From: Candidatus Saccharimonadota bacterium | GTDB lineage: Bacteria > Patescibacteriota > Saccharimonadia > Saccharimonadales > Saccharimonadaceae | Assembly (NCBI GenBank): GCA_017511205.1 | Contig: JAFWLE010000007.1 | Location: 64,367 to 128,366 of the forward strand | Direction of reading: 5' to 3' | DNA length: 64,000 nt | In this document: positions 17,232 through 25,910 of the stretch, piece after piece | Position numbering within the stretch: the stretch's first letter is position 1 | Layout: each line of letters opens with the position of its first letter | The notes under the pieces: model-generated | Database searches by the model: none | The model's input: the letters and a program-made list of their open reading frames with translations, nothing else | What the model was told of the DNA's origin: nothing | Position numbers and translations under genes: made by a program

Positions 17232-17539
17232 TACTTAGCTCCTTTCTTTTCTTTCTTATTATCTTTCTTGTCCTTCTTGTCAGCTTTTTTGGCAGCCGGC
17301 TTTGTAAATTTCGCCGCTTCCACTAGTTTCACATTCGAAACATCAATTCCTAGGTGAACGGTTTTCTTACCACCAGCCGGATTTAGATACGATTTTTTCA
17401 TATGTCGTTCTACTTGTCCAATTCCTTCTAGGTAAACTTTACCCATGAAGCGGTCAATTGCCACAATTTTGGCTTCTTTACCCTTGTTGTCACCGGCAAT
17501 GATCAATACTTTGTCATTTACTTTCAAATTCTTACTCAT
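17231..17539 (-). CDS. rplX: 50S ribosomal protein L24 with basic C-terminal tail
   Basis: 102 residues. The KOW core (VNDKVLIIAGDNKGKEAKI) and KSYLNPAGGKKTVHLGIDVSNV (in parts) identify L24. The last 25 residues are a Lys/Asp/Ala tail that most L24 proteins lack. L24 starts 50S assembly. Confidence 0.95.
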   Translation of the reverse strand: MSKNLKVNDKVLIIAGDNKGKEAKIVAIDRFMGKVYLEGIGQVERHMKKSYLNPAGGKKTVHLGIDVSNVKLVEAAKFTKPAAKKADKKDKKDNKKEKKGAK

Positions 17540-17908
17540 TTAAAGTACCTCCGGTGCCAAGCTAATAATCTTCATAAAGCCAAGATCACGAAGCTCTCTA
17601 GGAATCGGGCCAAACACACGCGTTCCCTTTGGTGTCTTATCATTATTTACAAGCACAGCTGCGTTTTCATCAAACCGAATCGTCGAACCATCTGGACGCC
17701 GAATTGGCGCTACTGTCCGGACAATTACTGCCTTTACCACAGCTTTCTTTTTAACGTTACCAGTAGGTGAAGCTTCCTTGACTGAGCAAGTCACAATATC
17801 ACCCACGTGGGCATAGCGAGCCCTCGTGCCACCGAGTACCCGAATCACTCCGAGTTCCTTAGCGCCACTGTTGTCCGCCACTTTTAATCTAGTTTCCTGT
17901 TGTATCAT
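17540..17908 (-). CDS. rplN: 50S ribosomal protein L14
   Basis: 122 residues, standard length with no tail. [36 protein letters not shown] and [14 protein letters not shown] are diagnostic. It sits between rpsQ and rplX in the usual order. Confidence 0.97.
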   Translation of the reverse strand: MIQQETRLKVADNSGAKELGVIRVLGGTRARYAHVGDIVTCSVKEASPTGNVKKKAVVKAVIVRTVAPIRRPDGSTIRFDENAAVLVNNDKTPKGTRVFGPIPRELRDLGFMKIISLAPEVL

Positions 17909-18325
17909 TTAAGCTTCCTCCTTTTCAGAAGATTTCGCTTTTTCAGTCTCATCGGCTTTCCCAGCCTTCTCAGCTTTTTTAGCTTCCTCGGCTTTCTTAG
18001 CTTTTTCTTCTTTTGCCTTTTCATCGGCACCCTTCTTTTCTGGAAGCTCGACCTCGTTTACATCCTCTTTGAGTTCAATTCTACCGTGCGCTTTTTCGAT
18101 CACCTTTACCAAAGTGTAAGCCTTAGTCTTAGAAATCGGAGACGTCTCAGCAATTTCTACACGGTCACCAATTTTCGCCTCATTTTTGGCATCATGAGCC
18201 GTATATTTACGAGTCTTAGTATACTGTTTACGATATAGCGGATGCGTCTCGCGATAGAGGGTAGAAACGGTAATGGTCTTATCACGCTTATCAGAGGTAA
18301 CAGTACCAATTAATGTGTGTGCCAT
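17909..18325 (-). CDS. rpsQ: 30S ribosomal protein S17 with long acidic/basic C-terminal tail
   Basis: 138 residues against the usual 80-90. The S17 core (LIGTVTSDKRDKTITV, RRETHPLYRKQ-like segment, GDRVEIAETSPISKTKAYTL) is followed by a 55-residue Lys/Glu/Ala tail. It follows rplP after 1 nt, so no L29 gene (rpmC) lies in the place where that gene normally sits. Confidence 0.95.
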   Translation of the reverse strand: MAHTLIGTVTSDKRDKTITVSTLYRETHPLYRKQYTKTRKYTAHDAKNEAKIGDRVEIAETSPISKTKAYTLVKVIEKAHGRIELKEDVNEVELPEKKGADEKAKEEKAKKAEEAKKAEKAGKADETEKAKSSEKEEA

Positions 18326-18326
18326 C

Positions 18327-18746
18327 TTAAAACTCCTCTCTCTTTAATATTTTACATTTCACCGGTAATTTATGTGAAGCGAGTCGGAGGGCTTCACGCG
18401 CCTGCTCCTCAGTCACATCGGCGATTTCAAACATCACCGTACCAGCTTTCACTTTTGCTACATAAAACTGCGGTTCACCTTTTCCGGAGCCCATCTTAAC
18501 ATCAAGTGGCTTCTTCGAAACTGGTGTATGTGGGAAAATTCGAATCCAAATTTTACCACCACGCTTTACATAACGGGTAATCGCTTGACGGGCTGCCTCA
18601 ATTTGGCGTGAAGTAATCCGCTCATTATCTAGCGACATGAGGCCATAATCACCAAACGCCACTGTATTGCAGCGAGTTGCGATACCTTCGTTTTTACCTT
18701 TACGCACTTTGCGGTGCGGGGTTTTTCTTGGAACTAATATTGCCAT
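18327..18746 (-). CDS. rplP: 50S ribosomal protein L16
   Basis: 139 residues, standard length. [18 protein letters not shown], the [20 protein letters not shown] region, [20 protein letters not shown] and [10 protein letters not shown] are diagnostic. L16 helps place tRNA in the A site. Confidence 0.97.
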   Translation of the reverse strand: MAILVPRKTPHRKVRKGKNEGIATRCNTVAFGDYGLMSLDNERITSRQIEAARQAITRYVKRGGKIWIRIFPHTPVSKKPLDVKMGSGKGEPQFYVAKVKAGTVMFEIADVTEEQAREALRLASHKLPVKCKILKREEF

Positions 18747-18747
18747 T

Positions 18748-19374
18748 TTACTTTTCCCCCTTATAAATCCAGACTTTTACGCCTACGATACCAGCAATAG
18801 TTGGAGCATGGTGACAATAAAAATCAATGTCCGCTCTGAGCGTATGTAGAGGCACCGAACCCTCGATGAATTTCTCACGACGGCTCATTTCAGCCCCGTT
18901 TAGACGGCCTGCTACCTCGATACGTACACCCTTAGCCCCTGCATTCATCGTAGATTGCAGCGCCATCTTTACAGCCCGACGAAAATTCATACGTTTGCCA
19001 AGTTGGAAACCGATGTTTTCCGCGACTAGTTTCGCATTTAATTCTGGTTTTTTAATTTCCTCAACGTTTATACGAATTGGCCCTTCAACCGTTTTTTCAA
19101 GTTGAGATTTTAATTCATTGATGCCAGCACCTTGCTTGCCAATCACAGCCCCGGCTTTCGCCGTGATAATCGTGATAGTAGTAAGATTAGCCGAACGTTC
19201 AATGTTAATTTTAGCAATCGTTGGGCGGCTCTTATATCGCTCTTCGATTGTCTTCCGAATCTTGTCGTCCTCCGCTAGCCATTTACGAAAGTTCGCTTTT
19301 CGTGTAAACCACTTTGACGACCAATCTTTGCTAACCTGGAGACGGTAAGAGATGGGATTAACCTTCTGACCCAT
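18748..19374 (-). CDS. rpsC: 30S ribosomal protein S3
   Basis: 208 residues from the ATG at 19374 ([18 protein letters not shown]). The open frame extends upstream through rplV but the family start and the rplV stop decide for this ATG. The KH domain shows [19 protein letters not shown]. The protein ends at WIYKGEK, slightly shorter than many S3 proteins. S3 lines the mRNA entry channel. Confidence 0.96.
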   Translation of the reverse strand: MGQKVNPISYRLQVSKDWSSKWFTRKANFRKWLAEDDKIRKTIEERYKSRPTIAKINIERSANLTTITIITAKAGAVIGKQGAGINELKSQLEKTVEGPIRINVEEIKKPELNAKLVAENIGFQLGKRMNFRRAVKMALQSTMNAGAKGVRIEVAGRLNGAEMSRREKFIEGSVPLHTLRADIDFYCHHAPTIAGIVGVKVWIYKGEK

Positions 19375-19375
19375 A

Positions 19376-19789
19376 TTACTTTTTCTCCTTCTTTGCTTTT
19401 TCAGCCGGTTCTGCGGCTTTTTCAGCTTTTTTAACCTTTTCTTCGCCTGCGACCTCAACAAAAATGTTGGACGAAATCTTTTCAAACGGTAATGCGCGAC
19501 CACGTGACGCTGGCATGTAGCGACGAATTCTAGTACCACTAGTTACCACAATTCGTGCAATCCTAATCGTCTTTGGATCAATCGATACTTTCGAATTGTT
19601 TAGAAGATTCGCATTAGCCGATTCTACAGCTTTTCTGACTAACCTAGCCGCTTTACGTGGCGTATTTTCTAAAATCACCACTGCATCCGCTACATAACGA
19701 TCTCTTACTAATGCGGCTACCACATTGGTCTTTCTAGGCTGAGAATCCACGTTTTTCTCATATGCATGTGCAAAATATGTCTGAGCCAT
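19376..19789 (-). CDS. rplV: 50S ribosomal protein L22 with Lys/Ala tail
   Basis: 137 residues. It has the core of L22 (VRDRYVADAVVILENTPRKAARLVRKAVESA in parts) and the loop RIRRYMPASRGRALPFEK that lines the exit tunnel. About 25 C-terminal residues form a Lys/Ala/Glu tail not found in typical L22. Confidence 0.95.
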   Translation of the reverse strand: MAQTYFAHAYEKNVDSQPRKTNVVAALVRDRYVADAVVILENTPRKAARLVRKAVESANANLLNNSKVSIDPKTIRIARIVVTSGTRIRRYMPASRGRALPFEKISSNIFVEVAGEEKVKKAEKAAEPAEKAKKEKK

Positions 19790-19792
19790 AGT

Positions 19793-20086
19793 TTATGCCT
19801 TTCCTTTCGCCGCCGCAGCTTCAGCTGCTTTCTTACCACCATGGCGTTTAAATTTACGAGTTGGCGCAAACTCACCCAACTTATGACCAACCATATTTTC
19901 CGAAATAAATACCGGCACGTGCATCTTGCCATTATGAATAGCGATAGTGCGACCTACCATTTCTGGCGAAATCGTAGATTGACGCGCCCAGGTCTTAATC
20001 ACGGTGCGGTCTTCGCTGGAGAGAGCGGCAATCTTTTTCGCAAGTTTATAGTCCACAAACGGACCTTTCTTCAAACTCCGAGACAT
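19793..20086 (-). CDS. rpsS: 30S ribosomal protein S19
   Basis: 97 residues. [38 protein letters not shown] and [16 protein letters not shown] are diagnostic. A short Ala-rich end ([12 protein letters not shown]) is present. It overlaps the rplB stop by 1 nt. Confidence 0.97.
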   Translation of the reverse strand: MSRSLKKGPFVDYKLAKKIAALSSEDRTVIKTWARQSTISPEMVGRTIAIHNGKMHVPVFISENMVGHKLGEFAPTRKFKRHGGKKAAEAAAAKGKA

Positions 20087-20922
20087 TATTTCCTCTTTCC
20101 TTCGTGGCGACTGCGCACGATCATTTTATTAGTTTTCTTATTGTGACGAGTACGATACCCCAGTGTGAGCTGACCCCAAGGTGTCCTCGGTGCCTTACCA
20201 GAACCGTGACGACCACCATCACCACCACCGTGTGGGTGATCCGACGCGTTCATCACGACACCACGTACTGTTGGGCGAATCCCCTTGCGGCGACGACGAC
20301 CAGCCGCGCCGATTTTCACATTCTGATGCTGCTCATTTGATACTGTACCAATCGAAGCCTCACAAGCTACCAAGACTTTGCGTACTTCGCCTGATGGCAT
20401 CTTCAAGGTGGCATAGCCATCTTCCTTTGCCATTAGCTGTGCCGAAGCCCCAGCCGCTCTCACCATCTGCGCACCTCTGCCTGGCGTTAATTCCACGCCG
20501 TAAACAAACGTACCTACTGGAATATTTTCAAGTGGCATTCGGTTGCTATTTTCAATTTCAATTTCTGCACCAGTTCTAAAGGTTGCACCTTTTCTCATGC
20601 TAGTATCAGCAATCACATAATAATATGTGCCTTTTTCGTCTTTAACTCTTGCAATTCGAGCCGAACGATTTGGATCATATTCGATTTCTTCTACGGTATA
20701 TTTCAAATCTTTTGGTAGATTATAAGTCACCAAACGATAATGACGTTTCACGCCACCACCACGGTGTCGCACCGTAATCCGACCTTGGTTGTTTTTACCG
20801 GCTTGTTGCTTCTTCGACTTAAGAAGCAATTTCATCGGCTTCTTCGTCGTAATCTGGTCGTAATCCTCCGTCGTCTTTTGACGCTGCGCCGGAGTCATTG
20901 GCCGGTATGCTTTAATTGCCAT
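20086..20922 (-). CDS. rplB: 50S ribosomal protein L2
   Basis: 278 residues, full length. [11 protein letters not shown]-like segment ([14 protein letters not shown]), [19 protein letters not shown] and the peptidyl-transferase region loop [15 protein letters not shown] are clear. L2 stabilises the peptidyl-transferase centre. Confidence 0.98.
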   Translation of the reverse strand: MAIKAYRPMTPAQRQKTTEDYDQITTKKPMKLLLKSKKQQAGKNNQGRITVRHRGGGVKRHYRLVTYNLPKDLKYTVEEIEYDPNRSARIARVKDEKGTYYYVIADTSMRKGATFRTGAEIEIENSNRMPLENIPVGTFVYGVELTPGRGAQMVRAAGASAQLMAKEDGYATLKMPSGEVRKVLVACEASIGTVSNEQHQNVKIGAAGRRRRKGIRPTVRGVVMNASDHPHGGGDGGRHGSGKAPRTPWGQLTLGYRTRHNKKTNKMIVRSRHEGKRK

Positions 20923-21332
20923 TATTTATTCTCCTTCCCTGCATTCTTGTCAACTTTTTTCGCGGTTTTTTCCGCTTTTTTAGCTTCCTTTGCGCTGGTT
21001 TTTTTATCATCTTCAGGTTCATCAAATACCTTGATTGAATCGCCTTTCTTTAATCTTACGTAAGCAAACTTCTTACCACGTCGATACGTAATGCCTGGAT
21101 AAGCATGTTTACCTCTGCTAAACTTCGTCTGCTTGCCTTTGCGAATCAAAGTTCTTACATCTGTCACGGTGACTTCGTAGTCTTTTTCAATCATCTTCGC
21201 AATTGCTTGCTTAGAAGCTGACCTTTTCACTGGGAAAACGTAAATCCGATTGGTCTGCTCAAGGTAACTTTTCTCGGTAGCTCGTGGTTCAATCAGGTGA
21301 AGTTTAATATTGGTTTTATCATCTTTTGCCAT
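20922..21332 (-). CDS. rplW: 50S ribosomal protein L23 with basic C-terminal tail
   Basis: 136 residues against about 95-100. The core (LIEPRATEKSYLEQTNRIYV, IEKDYEVTVTDVRTLIRKGK) is L23, the docking site for trigger factor and SRP at the tunnel exit. The last 35 residues are a Lys/Ala/Asp tail. Confidence 0.95.
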   Translation of the reverse strand: MAKDDKTNIKLHLIEPRATEKSYLEQTNRIYVFPVKRSASKQAIAKMIEKDYEVTVTDVRTLIRKGKQTKFSRGKHAYPGITYRRGKKFAYVRLKKGDSIKVFDEPEDDKKTSAKEAKKAEKTAKKVDKNAGKENK

Positions 21333-21333
21333 T

Positions 21334-21930
21334 TTACTTCTCCTTTCCCATTAGCCAATTCTCAGTAGCCTTTAAAGCATCTTCTGAAAATACAATTGCA
21401 TCAGCATTCATGATATCAAAGACATTTAAATAAGTTGCTTTTACGAGTTTCACATTTGGCAAATTATTAGTTGAACGTAAAATTTCTGGCGTTTTCTCAT
21501 TCGCCACAGCCAAAACGTTTTTACCTTCAAGTTTCAAATCTTTAAGGACCTTAGCTGCGGTTTTAGTTTTGCCGTCTAATTTAACATCCTTGTCTAATAC
21601 TACTACGGCCTTATCTGCATTTTTAAGACTCAACGCTTGGCGTACTGCCAAAAGCTTGCTACTTCTAGCAATTTTCTTGGTAAAGTTTTCATTACCAGTG
21701 CGACCAAATGCCACACCACCATGACGCCAAATCGGGTTACGTGTAGAACCAAAACGCGCTCTACCAGTACCTTTTTGCTTCCAAGGCTTCTTGCCACCAC
21801 CCCTAACTTCACTTCTAGTCAAAGTTTTTGCGTGAGAAGAACGTGAGTTGGCGAGATATGTGTCATAGGCTAATTTGACTAGCTCGTGGTTTTCTACTTT
21901 TAAGCCAAAAACATCTTTCGATAGTGCCAT
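21334..21930 (-). CDS. rplD: 50S ribosomal protein L4
   Basis: 198 residues. The long tunnel loop is visible (RGGGKKPWKQKGTGRARFGS, RNPIWRHGGVAFG). In E. coli free L4 represses its own operon by acting on the leader RNA. A long leader precedes this operon too, but whether L4 acts here is not known. Confidence 0.96.
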   Translation of the reverse strand: MALSKDVFGLKVENHELVKLAYDTYLANSRSSHAKTLTRSEVRGGGKKPWKQKGTGRARFGSTRNPIWRHGGVAFGRTGNENFTKKIARSSKLLAVRQALSLKNADKAVVVLDKDVKLDGKTKTAAKVLKDLKLEGKNVLAVANEKTPEILRSTNNLPNVKLVKATYLNVFDIMNADAIVFSEDALKATENWLMGKEK

Positions 21931-21933
21931 TTT

Positions 21934-22554
21934 TTACTCCTTTCCCTCTACGCTAACAATACCCTTGTTTGGGCCAGGCACTGCACCTTTAAGTCCAATC
22001 AAATTCTTTTCTGCATCGATATAAGATACTACCAAGTTTTTGACGGTAACCTGTTCGTGACCCATTCGGCCTGGCATTTTCTTGCCTTTCCAAACTTTTT
22101 GTGGGTACATCGAACCAATTGAACCAACTCGACGGATATTGCCTTTAAAACCGTGTGTATTGCGAGATTCAATAAAATTATGTCTTTTAACTGTACCAGC
22201 AAAACCTTTACCTTTACTAGTGCCAGTTACCGCGACCTTATCCCCTAATTTGAAACTTTCGACCGTTAGGTTGTCACCTAGTTTCATGCCTTCAGGGATT
22301 TCCTCAACGCGAAATTCCTTCAGGACTTTGGGGCTAATATTTTCACCGGCCTTTTTGACGTGACCGGAAACCGACTTGCTCAGATTCTTACCCTGACCAA
22401 AACCCACTTGCACAGCATTATAACCGTCCGTATCGGCGGTCTTTATCTGAGTCACTGTGCATGGGCCGGCTTGGAGGATCGTGACCGGAGTCACAACGCC
22501 ATCTTCACCGATGATCTGAGTCATACCAATTTTGGTGCCGAGAATGACTTGCAT
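21934..22554 (-). CDS. rplC: 50S ribosomal protein L3
   Basis: 206 residues. LGTKIGMTQII at the start and SIGSMYPQKVWKGKKMPGRM are diagnostic. It is the first gene of the operon here: rpsJ (S10), which precedes rplC in most bacteria, is not upstream. A leader of about 160 nt and a strong promoter precede it. Confidence 0.97.
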   Translation of the reverse strand: MQVILGTKIGMTQIIGEDGVVTPVTILQAGPCTVTQIKTADTDGYNAVQVGFGQGKNLSKSVSGHVKKAGENISPKVLKEFRVEEIPEGMKLGDNLTVESFKLGDKVAVTGTSKGKGFAGTVKRHNFIESRNTHGFKGNIRRVGSIGSMYPQKVWKGKKMPGRMGHEQVTVKNLVVSYIDAEKNLIGLKGAVPGPNKGIVSVEGKE

Positions 22555-22747
22555 CGCTTGCCTTTCTTTCCTTTAGATTGCCGATTTTTGCCTCTGTACA
22601 ACAGGCAAAAACTCTTCTCGCAATTTTTTAATATTTTTACATGTAAATAACTAGACTTTTAGGCCGGTTTCCGCTCGTGAGTTTTACGGACCTCTCCTTA
22701 TGTCTAGATAACAAAACCATTATATCACAGATTTTTTCTCTTGACAA
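22555..22747 (-). promoter_or_regulatory. Promoter and structured leader of the ribosomal operon
   Basis: Minus strand promoter: TTGTCA (22747-22742), a 17-bp spacer, TGA-TATAAT (22724-22719). The leader of about 160 nt can form a hairpin between TCTAGACATAAGG and CCTAAAAGTCTAG and, nearer the gene, TTTTGCCT-GTTGTACAG-AGGCAAAA. There is no T-run after the second hairpin, so it is not a classical terminator. Autoregulation by a ribosomal protein is a reasonable guess. Confidence 0.6.
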
Positions 22748-22772
22748 CCCCTATTTTTAGATTTTTGGCAAC

Positions 22773-22801
22773 AAAAAGCCCCGACTGGCTGCCGGGGTTT
22801 T
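22773..22801 (-). terminator. Intrinsic terminator after the 22808-23461 gene
   Basis: Minus strand: CCCCGGCAGCCAGTCGGGG followed by CTTTTTG, just after the stop codon of the upstream gene. Confidence 0.8.
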
Positions 22802-22807
22802 AAAAAT

Positions 22808-23461
22808 TTAGGAAAGAATTATTTCTTTAATCTCCCTACAATCAAAATTTGACTCGATATTACGCCTTGCGAACTGCAGATTCGTATAATCCTCTTCAGA
22901 AATGCGATAAGCTGGCATATTGAAAATCGGCGAACCTGGAAGTCCCCATTCACAACTCCCTTTCGGGAACCCGTCGTGATCCAGAGTATACTTCTGCCCC
23001 CAATGGGTAAGATCGAATTCCATAATCTCCTGCTGAGAAACTGGTAATTCTTTCTTAAAGATCTCGACAATTCTCGAAATCTTTCCTGCAGAGCAAAAGC
23101 CTTCATAGCACTTATTAAAGCCTTTCTCGTTCCAAGCATTAACCCACTCATTAAAAAAGAAGTGGCGATCACCGAAGTAATTCTTCAGGTTACCTAAAAG
23201 ACGAATGTCATCATTCAAAAACTGCTCTCGGTCTAAACCAGTATAAAGCTCAGCTAGATAATAGCCGGTAAAGGTGAATCCCACCACATTTTCTTTCACA
23301 AAAACTGCAGAATTATAGCAATTAAGGATATCTAGACGCCTAATAGTTGCTACTAATTCCTCAAGATCAGCCATTCCAGCAAAAGCCTCCTTTGCATTTT
23401 GTGTCTCTAGCACCTGGTCAAGAGACTTCAACTCCGACGCTTTTTTACACGTTCCTTCCAT
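22808..23461 (-). CDS. Unrecognised protein, possible paralogue of the 24800-25351 product
   Basis: 217 residues. I do not recognise a family. It is soluble, with no signal peptide or membrane segment. By eye the start (MEGTCKKASELKSL) and the segment CYEGFCSAGKISRIVEIFKK resemble METCRKAEEISSI-like and AYEGYVFSSKRLNKILSLLE in the 24800-25351 protein, so the two are probably diverged paralogues. ATG at 23461 is preferred over an upstream GTG because AAAGGTG lies 6 nt before it. Promoter: TTGACT, 17 bp, TGC-TATAAT about 65 nt further upstream. Confidence 0.65.
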   Translation of the reverse strand: MEGTCKKASELKSLDQVLETQNAKEAFAGMADLEELVATIRRLDILNCYNSAVFVKENVVGFTFTGYYLAELYTGLDREQFLNDDIRLLGNLKNYFGDRHFFFNEWVNAWNEKGFNKCYEGFCSAGKISRIVEIFKKELPVSQQEIMEFDLTHWGQKYTLDHDGFPKGSCEWGLPGSPIFNMPAYRISEEDYTNLQFARRNIESNFDCREIKEIILS

Positions 23462-23577
23462 TTTGTTCACCTTTTAAAAACCTTTCATTCTTTCCTAAAC
23501 TGTAAAACTACGAGCCGTACTAACTAGTACAACCACCATACCTACATTATAGCATAAACATCATAAAAAGTCAATAT

Positions 23578-24645
23578 CTAGAGCATATTTTCCAGATACG
23601 CATCAATAAAACCCTCAATTTCACCATCAAGAACGGAATCCGGATCACTTGATTCATACCCCGTCCTTGTATCTTTCACCAACTTATAAGGTTGTAACAC
23701 ATAATTTCTAATCTGTTGTCCCCAACCAGCTGATTCACCAGCCCGTAGTTCTCCTAGCGTCGCGGCATGCTGTTCTAGCTGCATTTGTACCAGTTTCCCC
23801 ATCAAAACTTCCATCGCCTTCTCTTTATTCTGATGGAAACTGCGTTCATTTTGAATCGCCACCACCGTATTAGTCGGCAGATGCGTAATCCTTACCGCCG
23901 AATTTGTAGTGTTCACTCCCTGTCCACCATGCCCCCCAGAGTGATAAGTATCAATCCTTAAATCCTTCTCGTCTATCATTACCTCAGCATGCTCAATAAT
24001 CGGCAATATCTCTACTAGTGCAAACGAAGTTTGCCTCAGATGATCCGCATTAAAAGGTGAAAGTCTCACCAACCGATGCACCCCGTGCTCCGACTTCAGC
24101 ACCCCATAAGCGTGCGGACCCGTCACCTCATAAACCGCCGTTTTAATTCCAGCTTCTTCGCCCTCAGTTCGCTCTAAGCACGAAGTTTTGAATCCTTTTC
24201 GCTCACAAAACCTCAGATACATTCTTTCTAGCATTCCCGCCCAGTCCATCGCCTCTGTGCCACCTGCGCCAGAGGTAATCCGAATAATCGCATTATCGTT
24301 ATCATATTTGCCTTTAAACCGTAATTCTTTTTTAAGCTCCCAAAAACTGCTTTCCATTGCGGAAAGTTGATCTGATATTTCATCTTTGAGGCTATCATCG
24401 TCCATCAGTTCTTTTAAGTCACTAATCTGTACTTTTAAAAGCTCCCAAGGCTCTGTTTCATCACGTAATTCAGATAATTTCTGGTTTTTCTCCGTCGCTT
24501 TTTTTACATCGCGCCAAATCTCCGGCTCCGCTACCTCTGCTTCTAGTTTAGAAATCTCCGCCAGTTTATCAGAAATCCTCAGTTTTTCATAAACCTGCAA
24601 AAAATCTGCCTCAAGTGTTTCCAATTTCTTTATCAAATCCTGCAT
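23578..24645 (-). CDS. prfB: Peptide chain release factor 2
   Basis: 355 residues. The SPF codon-recognition motif (LSPFNADHLRQTSF) and the catalytic GGQ (SGGHGGQGVNTTNSAVR) are both present, so this is RF2, which reads UGA and UAA. One continuous frame runs from the ATG; the programmed frameshift at about codon 25 found in many prfB genes is absent. TGC-TATAAT lies 7 nt before the ATG, giving a probable leaderless mRNA. Confidence 0.96.
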   Translation of the reverse strand: MQDLIKKLETLEADFLQVYEKLRISDKLAEISKLEAEVAEPEIWRDVKKATEKNQKLSELRDETEPWELLKVQISDLKELMDDDSLKDEISDQLSAMESSFWELKKELRFKGKYDNDNAIIRITSGAGGTEAMDWAGMLERMYLRFCERKGFKTSCLERTEGEEAGIKTAVYEVTGPHAYGVLKSEHGVHRLVRLSPFNADHLRQTSFALVEILPIIEHAEVMIDEKDLRIDTYHSGGHGGQGVNTTNSAVRITHLPTNTVVAIQNERSFHQNKEKAMEVLMGKLVQMQLEQHAATLGELRAGESAGWGQQIRNYVLQPYKLVKDTRTGYESSDPDSVLDGEIEGFIDAYLENML

Positions 24646-24706
24646 AAAACCAATTATAGCATAGAAAAATTGCCGAAAACCGCTATAGGTCTAAACCTTT
24701 CACAGC

Positions 24707-24740
24707 GAAAAAGCGCCGACTATTATAGCCGACGCTTTTA
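24707..24740 (-). terminator. Terminator after the 24800-25351 gene
   Basis: Minus strand hairpin AAAGCG-TCGGC...GTCGG-CGCTTT followed by TTCG, with a T-run in the descending arm. It lies between the 24800 stop and the prfB promoter. Confidence 0.65.
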
Positions 24741-24799
24741 GAAAAGGAAATGAATGAAGAAATCATGTAGTTATTTCACATTTTCTTTATATTTCAAGA

Positions 24800-25351
24800 T
24801 CATGCAAATATCTCACATAACTCATCACATATTTCATCACGTTTCTCCTGTAACTTCTTCTTCGCCTCCTTCAAAGTCTCGCTTCTCTTCGGTACATTAT
24901 CGTAAATATCAGACTTAACCGCCAAAAATTGCTTCTCAGTCAGTTTCTCCTCCAGTAGACTTAAAATTTTGTTAAGCCTTTTTGAGGAAAAAACATATCC
25001 TTCGTAAGCCTCGTTCGATTCATAGAATGGAACACATAAATCAAATCGGTCCTTCATCAAACCTAATCCGAAAACATACCTTTCCACAAAATGAGCTTCT
25101 GGTGTATTCTTCAAATCATCTCGAAGAAAACCGGCAGACCTAACCACGCTTTCGATTTCATCAATCAGATAATCTATTTCCAATTTGCTAAAACCGTTGC
25201 TATAATCATAAGAATAAATCTCATAATTCCGTACGCTTAAAATCAGCTCTTCTGGGCTCATTCCATCTATATACCTTTCTGCCGCCCTACTCAATCTAAG
25301 CTCGCCAATTGAAGAAATTTCCTCTGCTTTCCTACAAGTTTCCTTTTCCAT
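24800..25351 (-). CDS. Unrecognised helical protein
   Basis: 183 residues, charged and mostly helical by composition. No recognised domain, membrane segment or signal peptide. The C-terminal 35 residues look like a coiled coil (LKEAKKKLQEKRDEICDEL). It shows weak similarity to the 22808-23461 product. A strong ribosome site (TTAGGGGG) precedes ATG at 25351. The leader contains TTTACAGTTAGG, a motif also found before the genes at 23461 and 26721. Confidence 0.65.
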   Translation of the reverse strand: MEKETCRKAEEISSIGELRLSRAAERYIDGMSPEELILSVRNYEIYSYDYSNGFSKLEIDYLIDEIESVVRSAGFLRDDLKNTPEAHFVERYVFGLGLMKDRFDLCVPFYESNEAYEGYVFSSKRLNKILSLLEEKLTEKQFLAVKSDIYDNVPKRSETLKEAKKKLQEKRDEICDELCEIFA

Positions 25352-25444
25352 AAATTACCCCCTAACTGTAAAGAACTATCTAGTCAAAGCAATCATTCAA
25401 TTTTATCATAAAACGTCTAAAAAAACAATATGCTAACGTCAATA

Positions 25445-25465
25445 GAAAAGCCCCCTAAGGGGCTA
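25445..25465 (-). terminator. Intrinsic terminator after the 25469-25720 gene
   Basis: Minus strand AGCCCCTT-AGGGGGCT followed by TTTC. Confidence 0.75.
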
Positions 25466-25468
25466 ATT

Positions 25469-25720
25469 CTATTGTGTGAGGTGCCAAGAAAGGTCGCGCG
25501 AGTTAAACTCTAGTCGTGCCCTTTCCCGACCAACCAGAACGTCAAAGATGTGGATTGCAGTTTCGCCCACAAATTTGATTTGCGTTCGAAGTAGCTCCGA
25601 AACTTCGGTCTCACCTTCGCCGCGCCTCTTAAAAGATAGCGGTTGGCAAGGTGTCATCTCGTAACCGAAGAGAGCCATTACCTCGACCCGTTCTGTTTTG
25701 TTTGTATTAAAGTTTTTCAT
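25469..25720 (-). CDS. Small unrecognised protein
   Basis: 83 residues from the ATG at 25720 (MKNFNTNKTERVEV). I chose this start because AGGAGT lies 5 nt upstream; the open frame continues to 25978 but crosses a promoter and the terminator of the next gene. The protein is probably beta-rich (VEVMALFGYEMTPCQPLSF, IKFVGETAIHIFDVLVG). TGT-TATAAT at about 25867 implies a leader of about 140 nt, long for this genome. No function can be assigned. Confidence 0.6.
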   Translation of the reverse strand: MKNFNTNKTERVEVMALFGYEMTPCQPLSFKRRGEGETEVSELLRTQIKFVGETAIHIFDVLVGRERARLEFNSRDLSWHLTQ

Positions 25721-25879
25721 AAAAGACTCCTGATTAATTTGATAGAAGTCATTTATGCGAGCCCGATTTATTGGCTCCTGGCTAAGGGTAGAAATGACGC
25801 TGCCCAAAGCTTTAAACTTTTCTCTTTGCCAGTGACCGAAGTATAGCAAGAGCACTTTCATTATAACACAAAAACCTAG

Positions 25880-25906
25880 AAAAAACCTGGGGTTTAACCC
25901 CAGGCT
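25880..25906 (-). terminator. Intrinsic terminator after the archaemetzincin-like gene
   Basis: Minus strand CCTGGGG-TTAAA-CCCCAGG followed by TTTTTT. Confidence 0.88.
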
Positions 25907-25910
25907 ACGC

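Noticed and set aside
23578-24645. Programmed frameshift in prfB
   Set aside because: The frame is continuous from the leaderless ATG and there is no early in-frame TGA.
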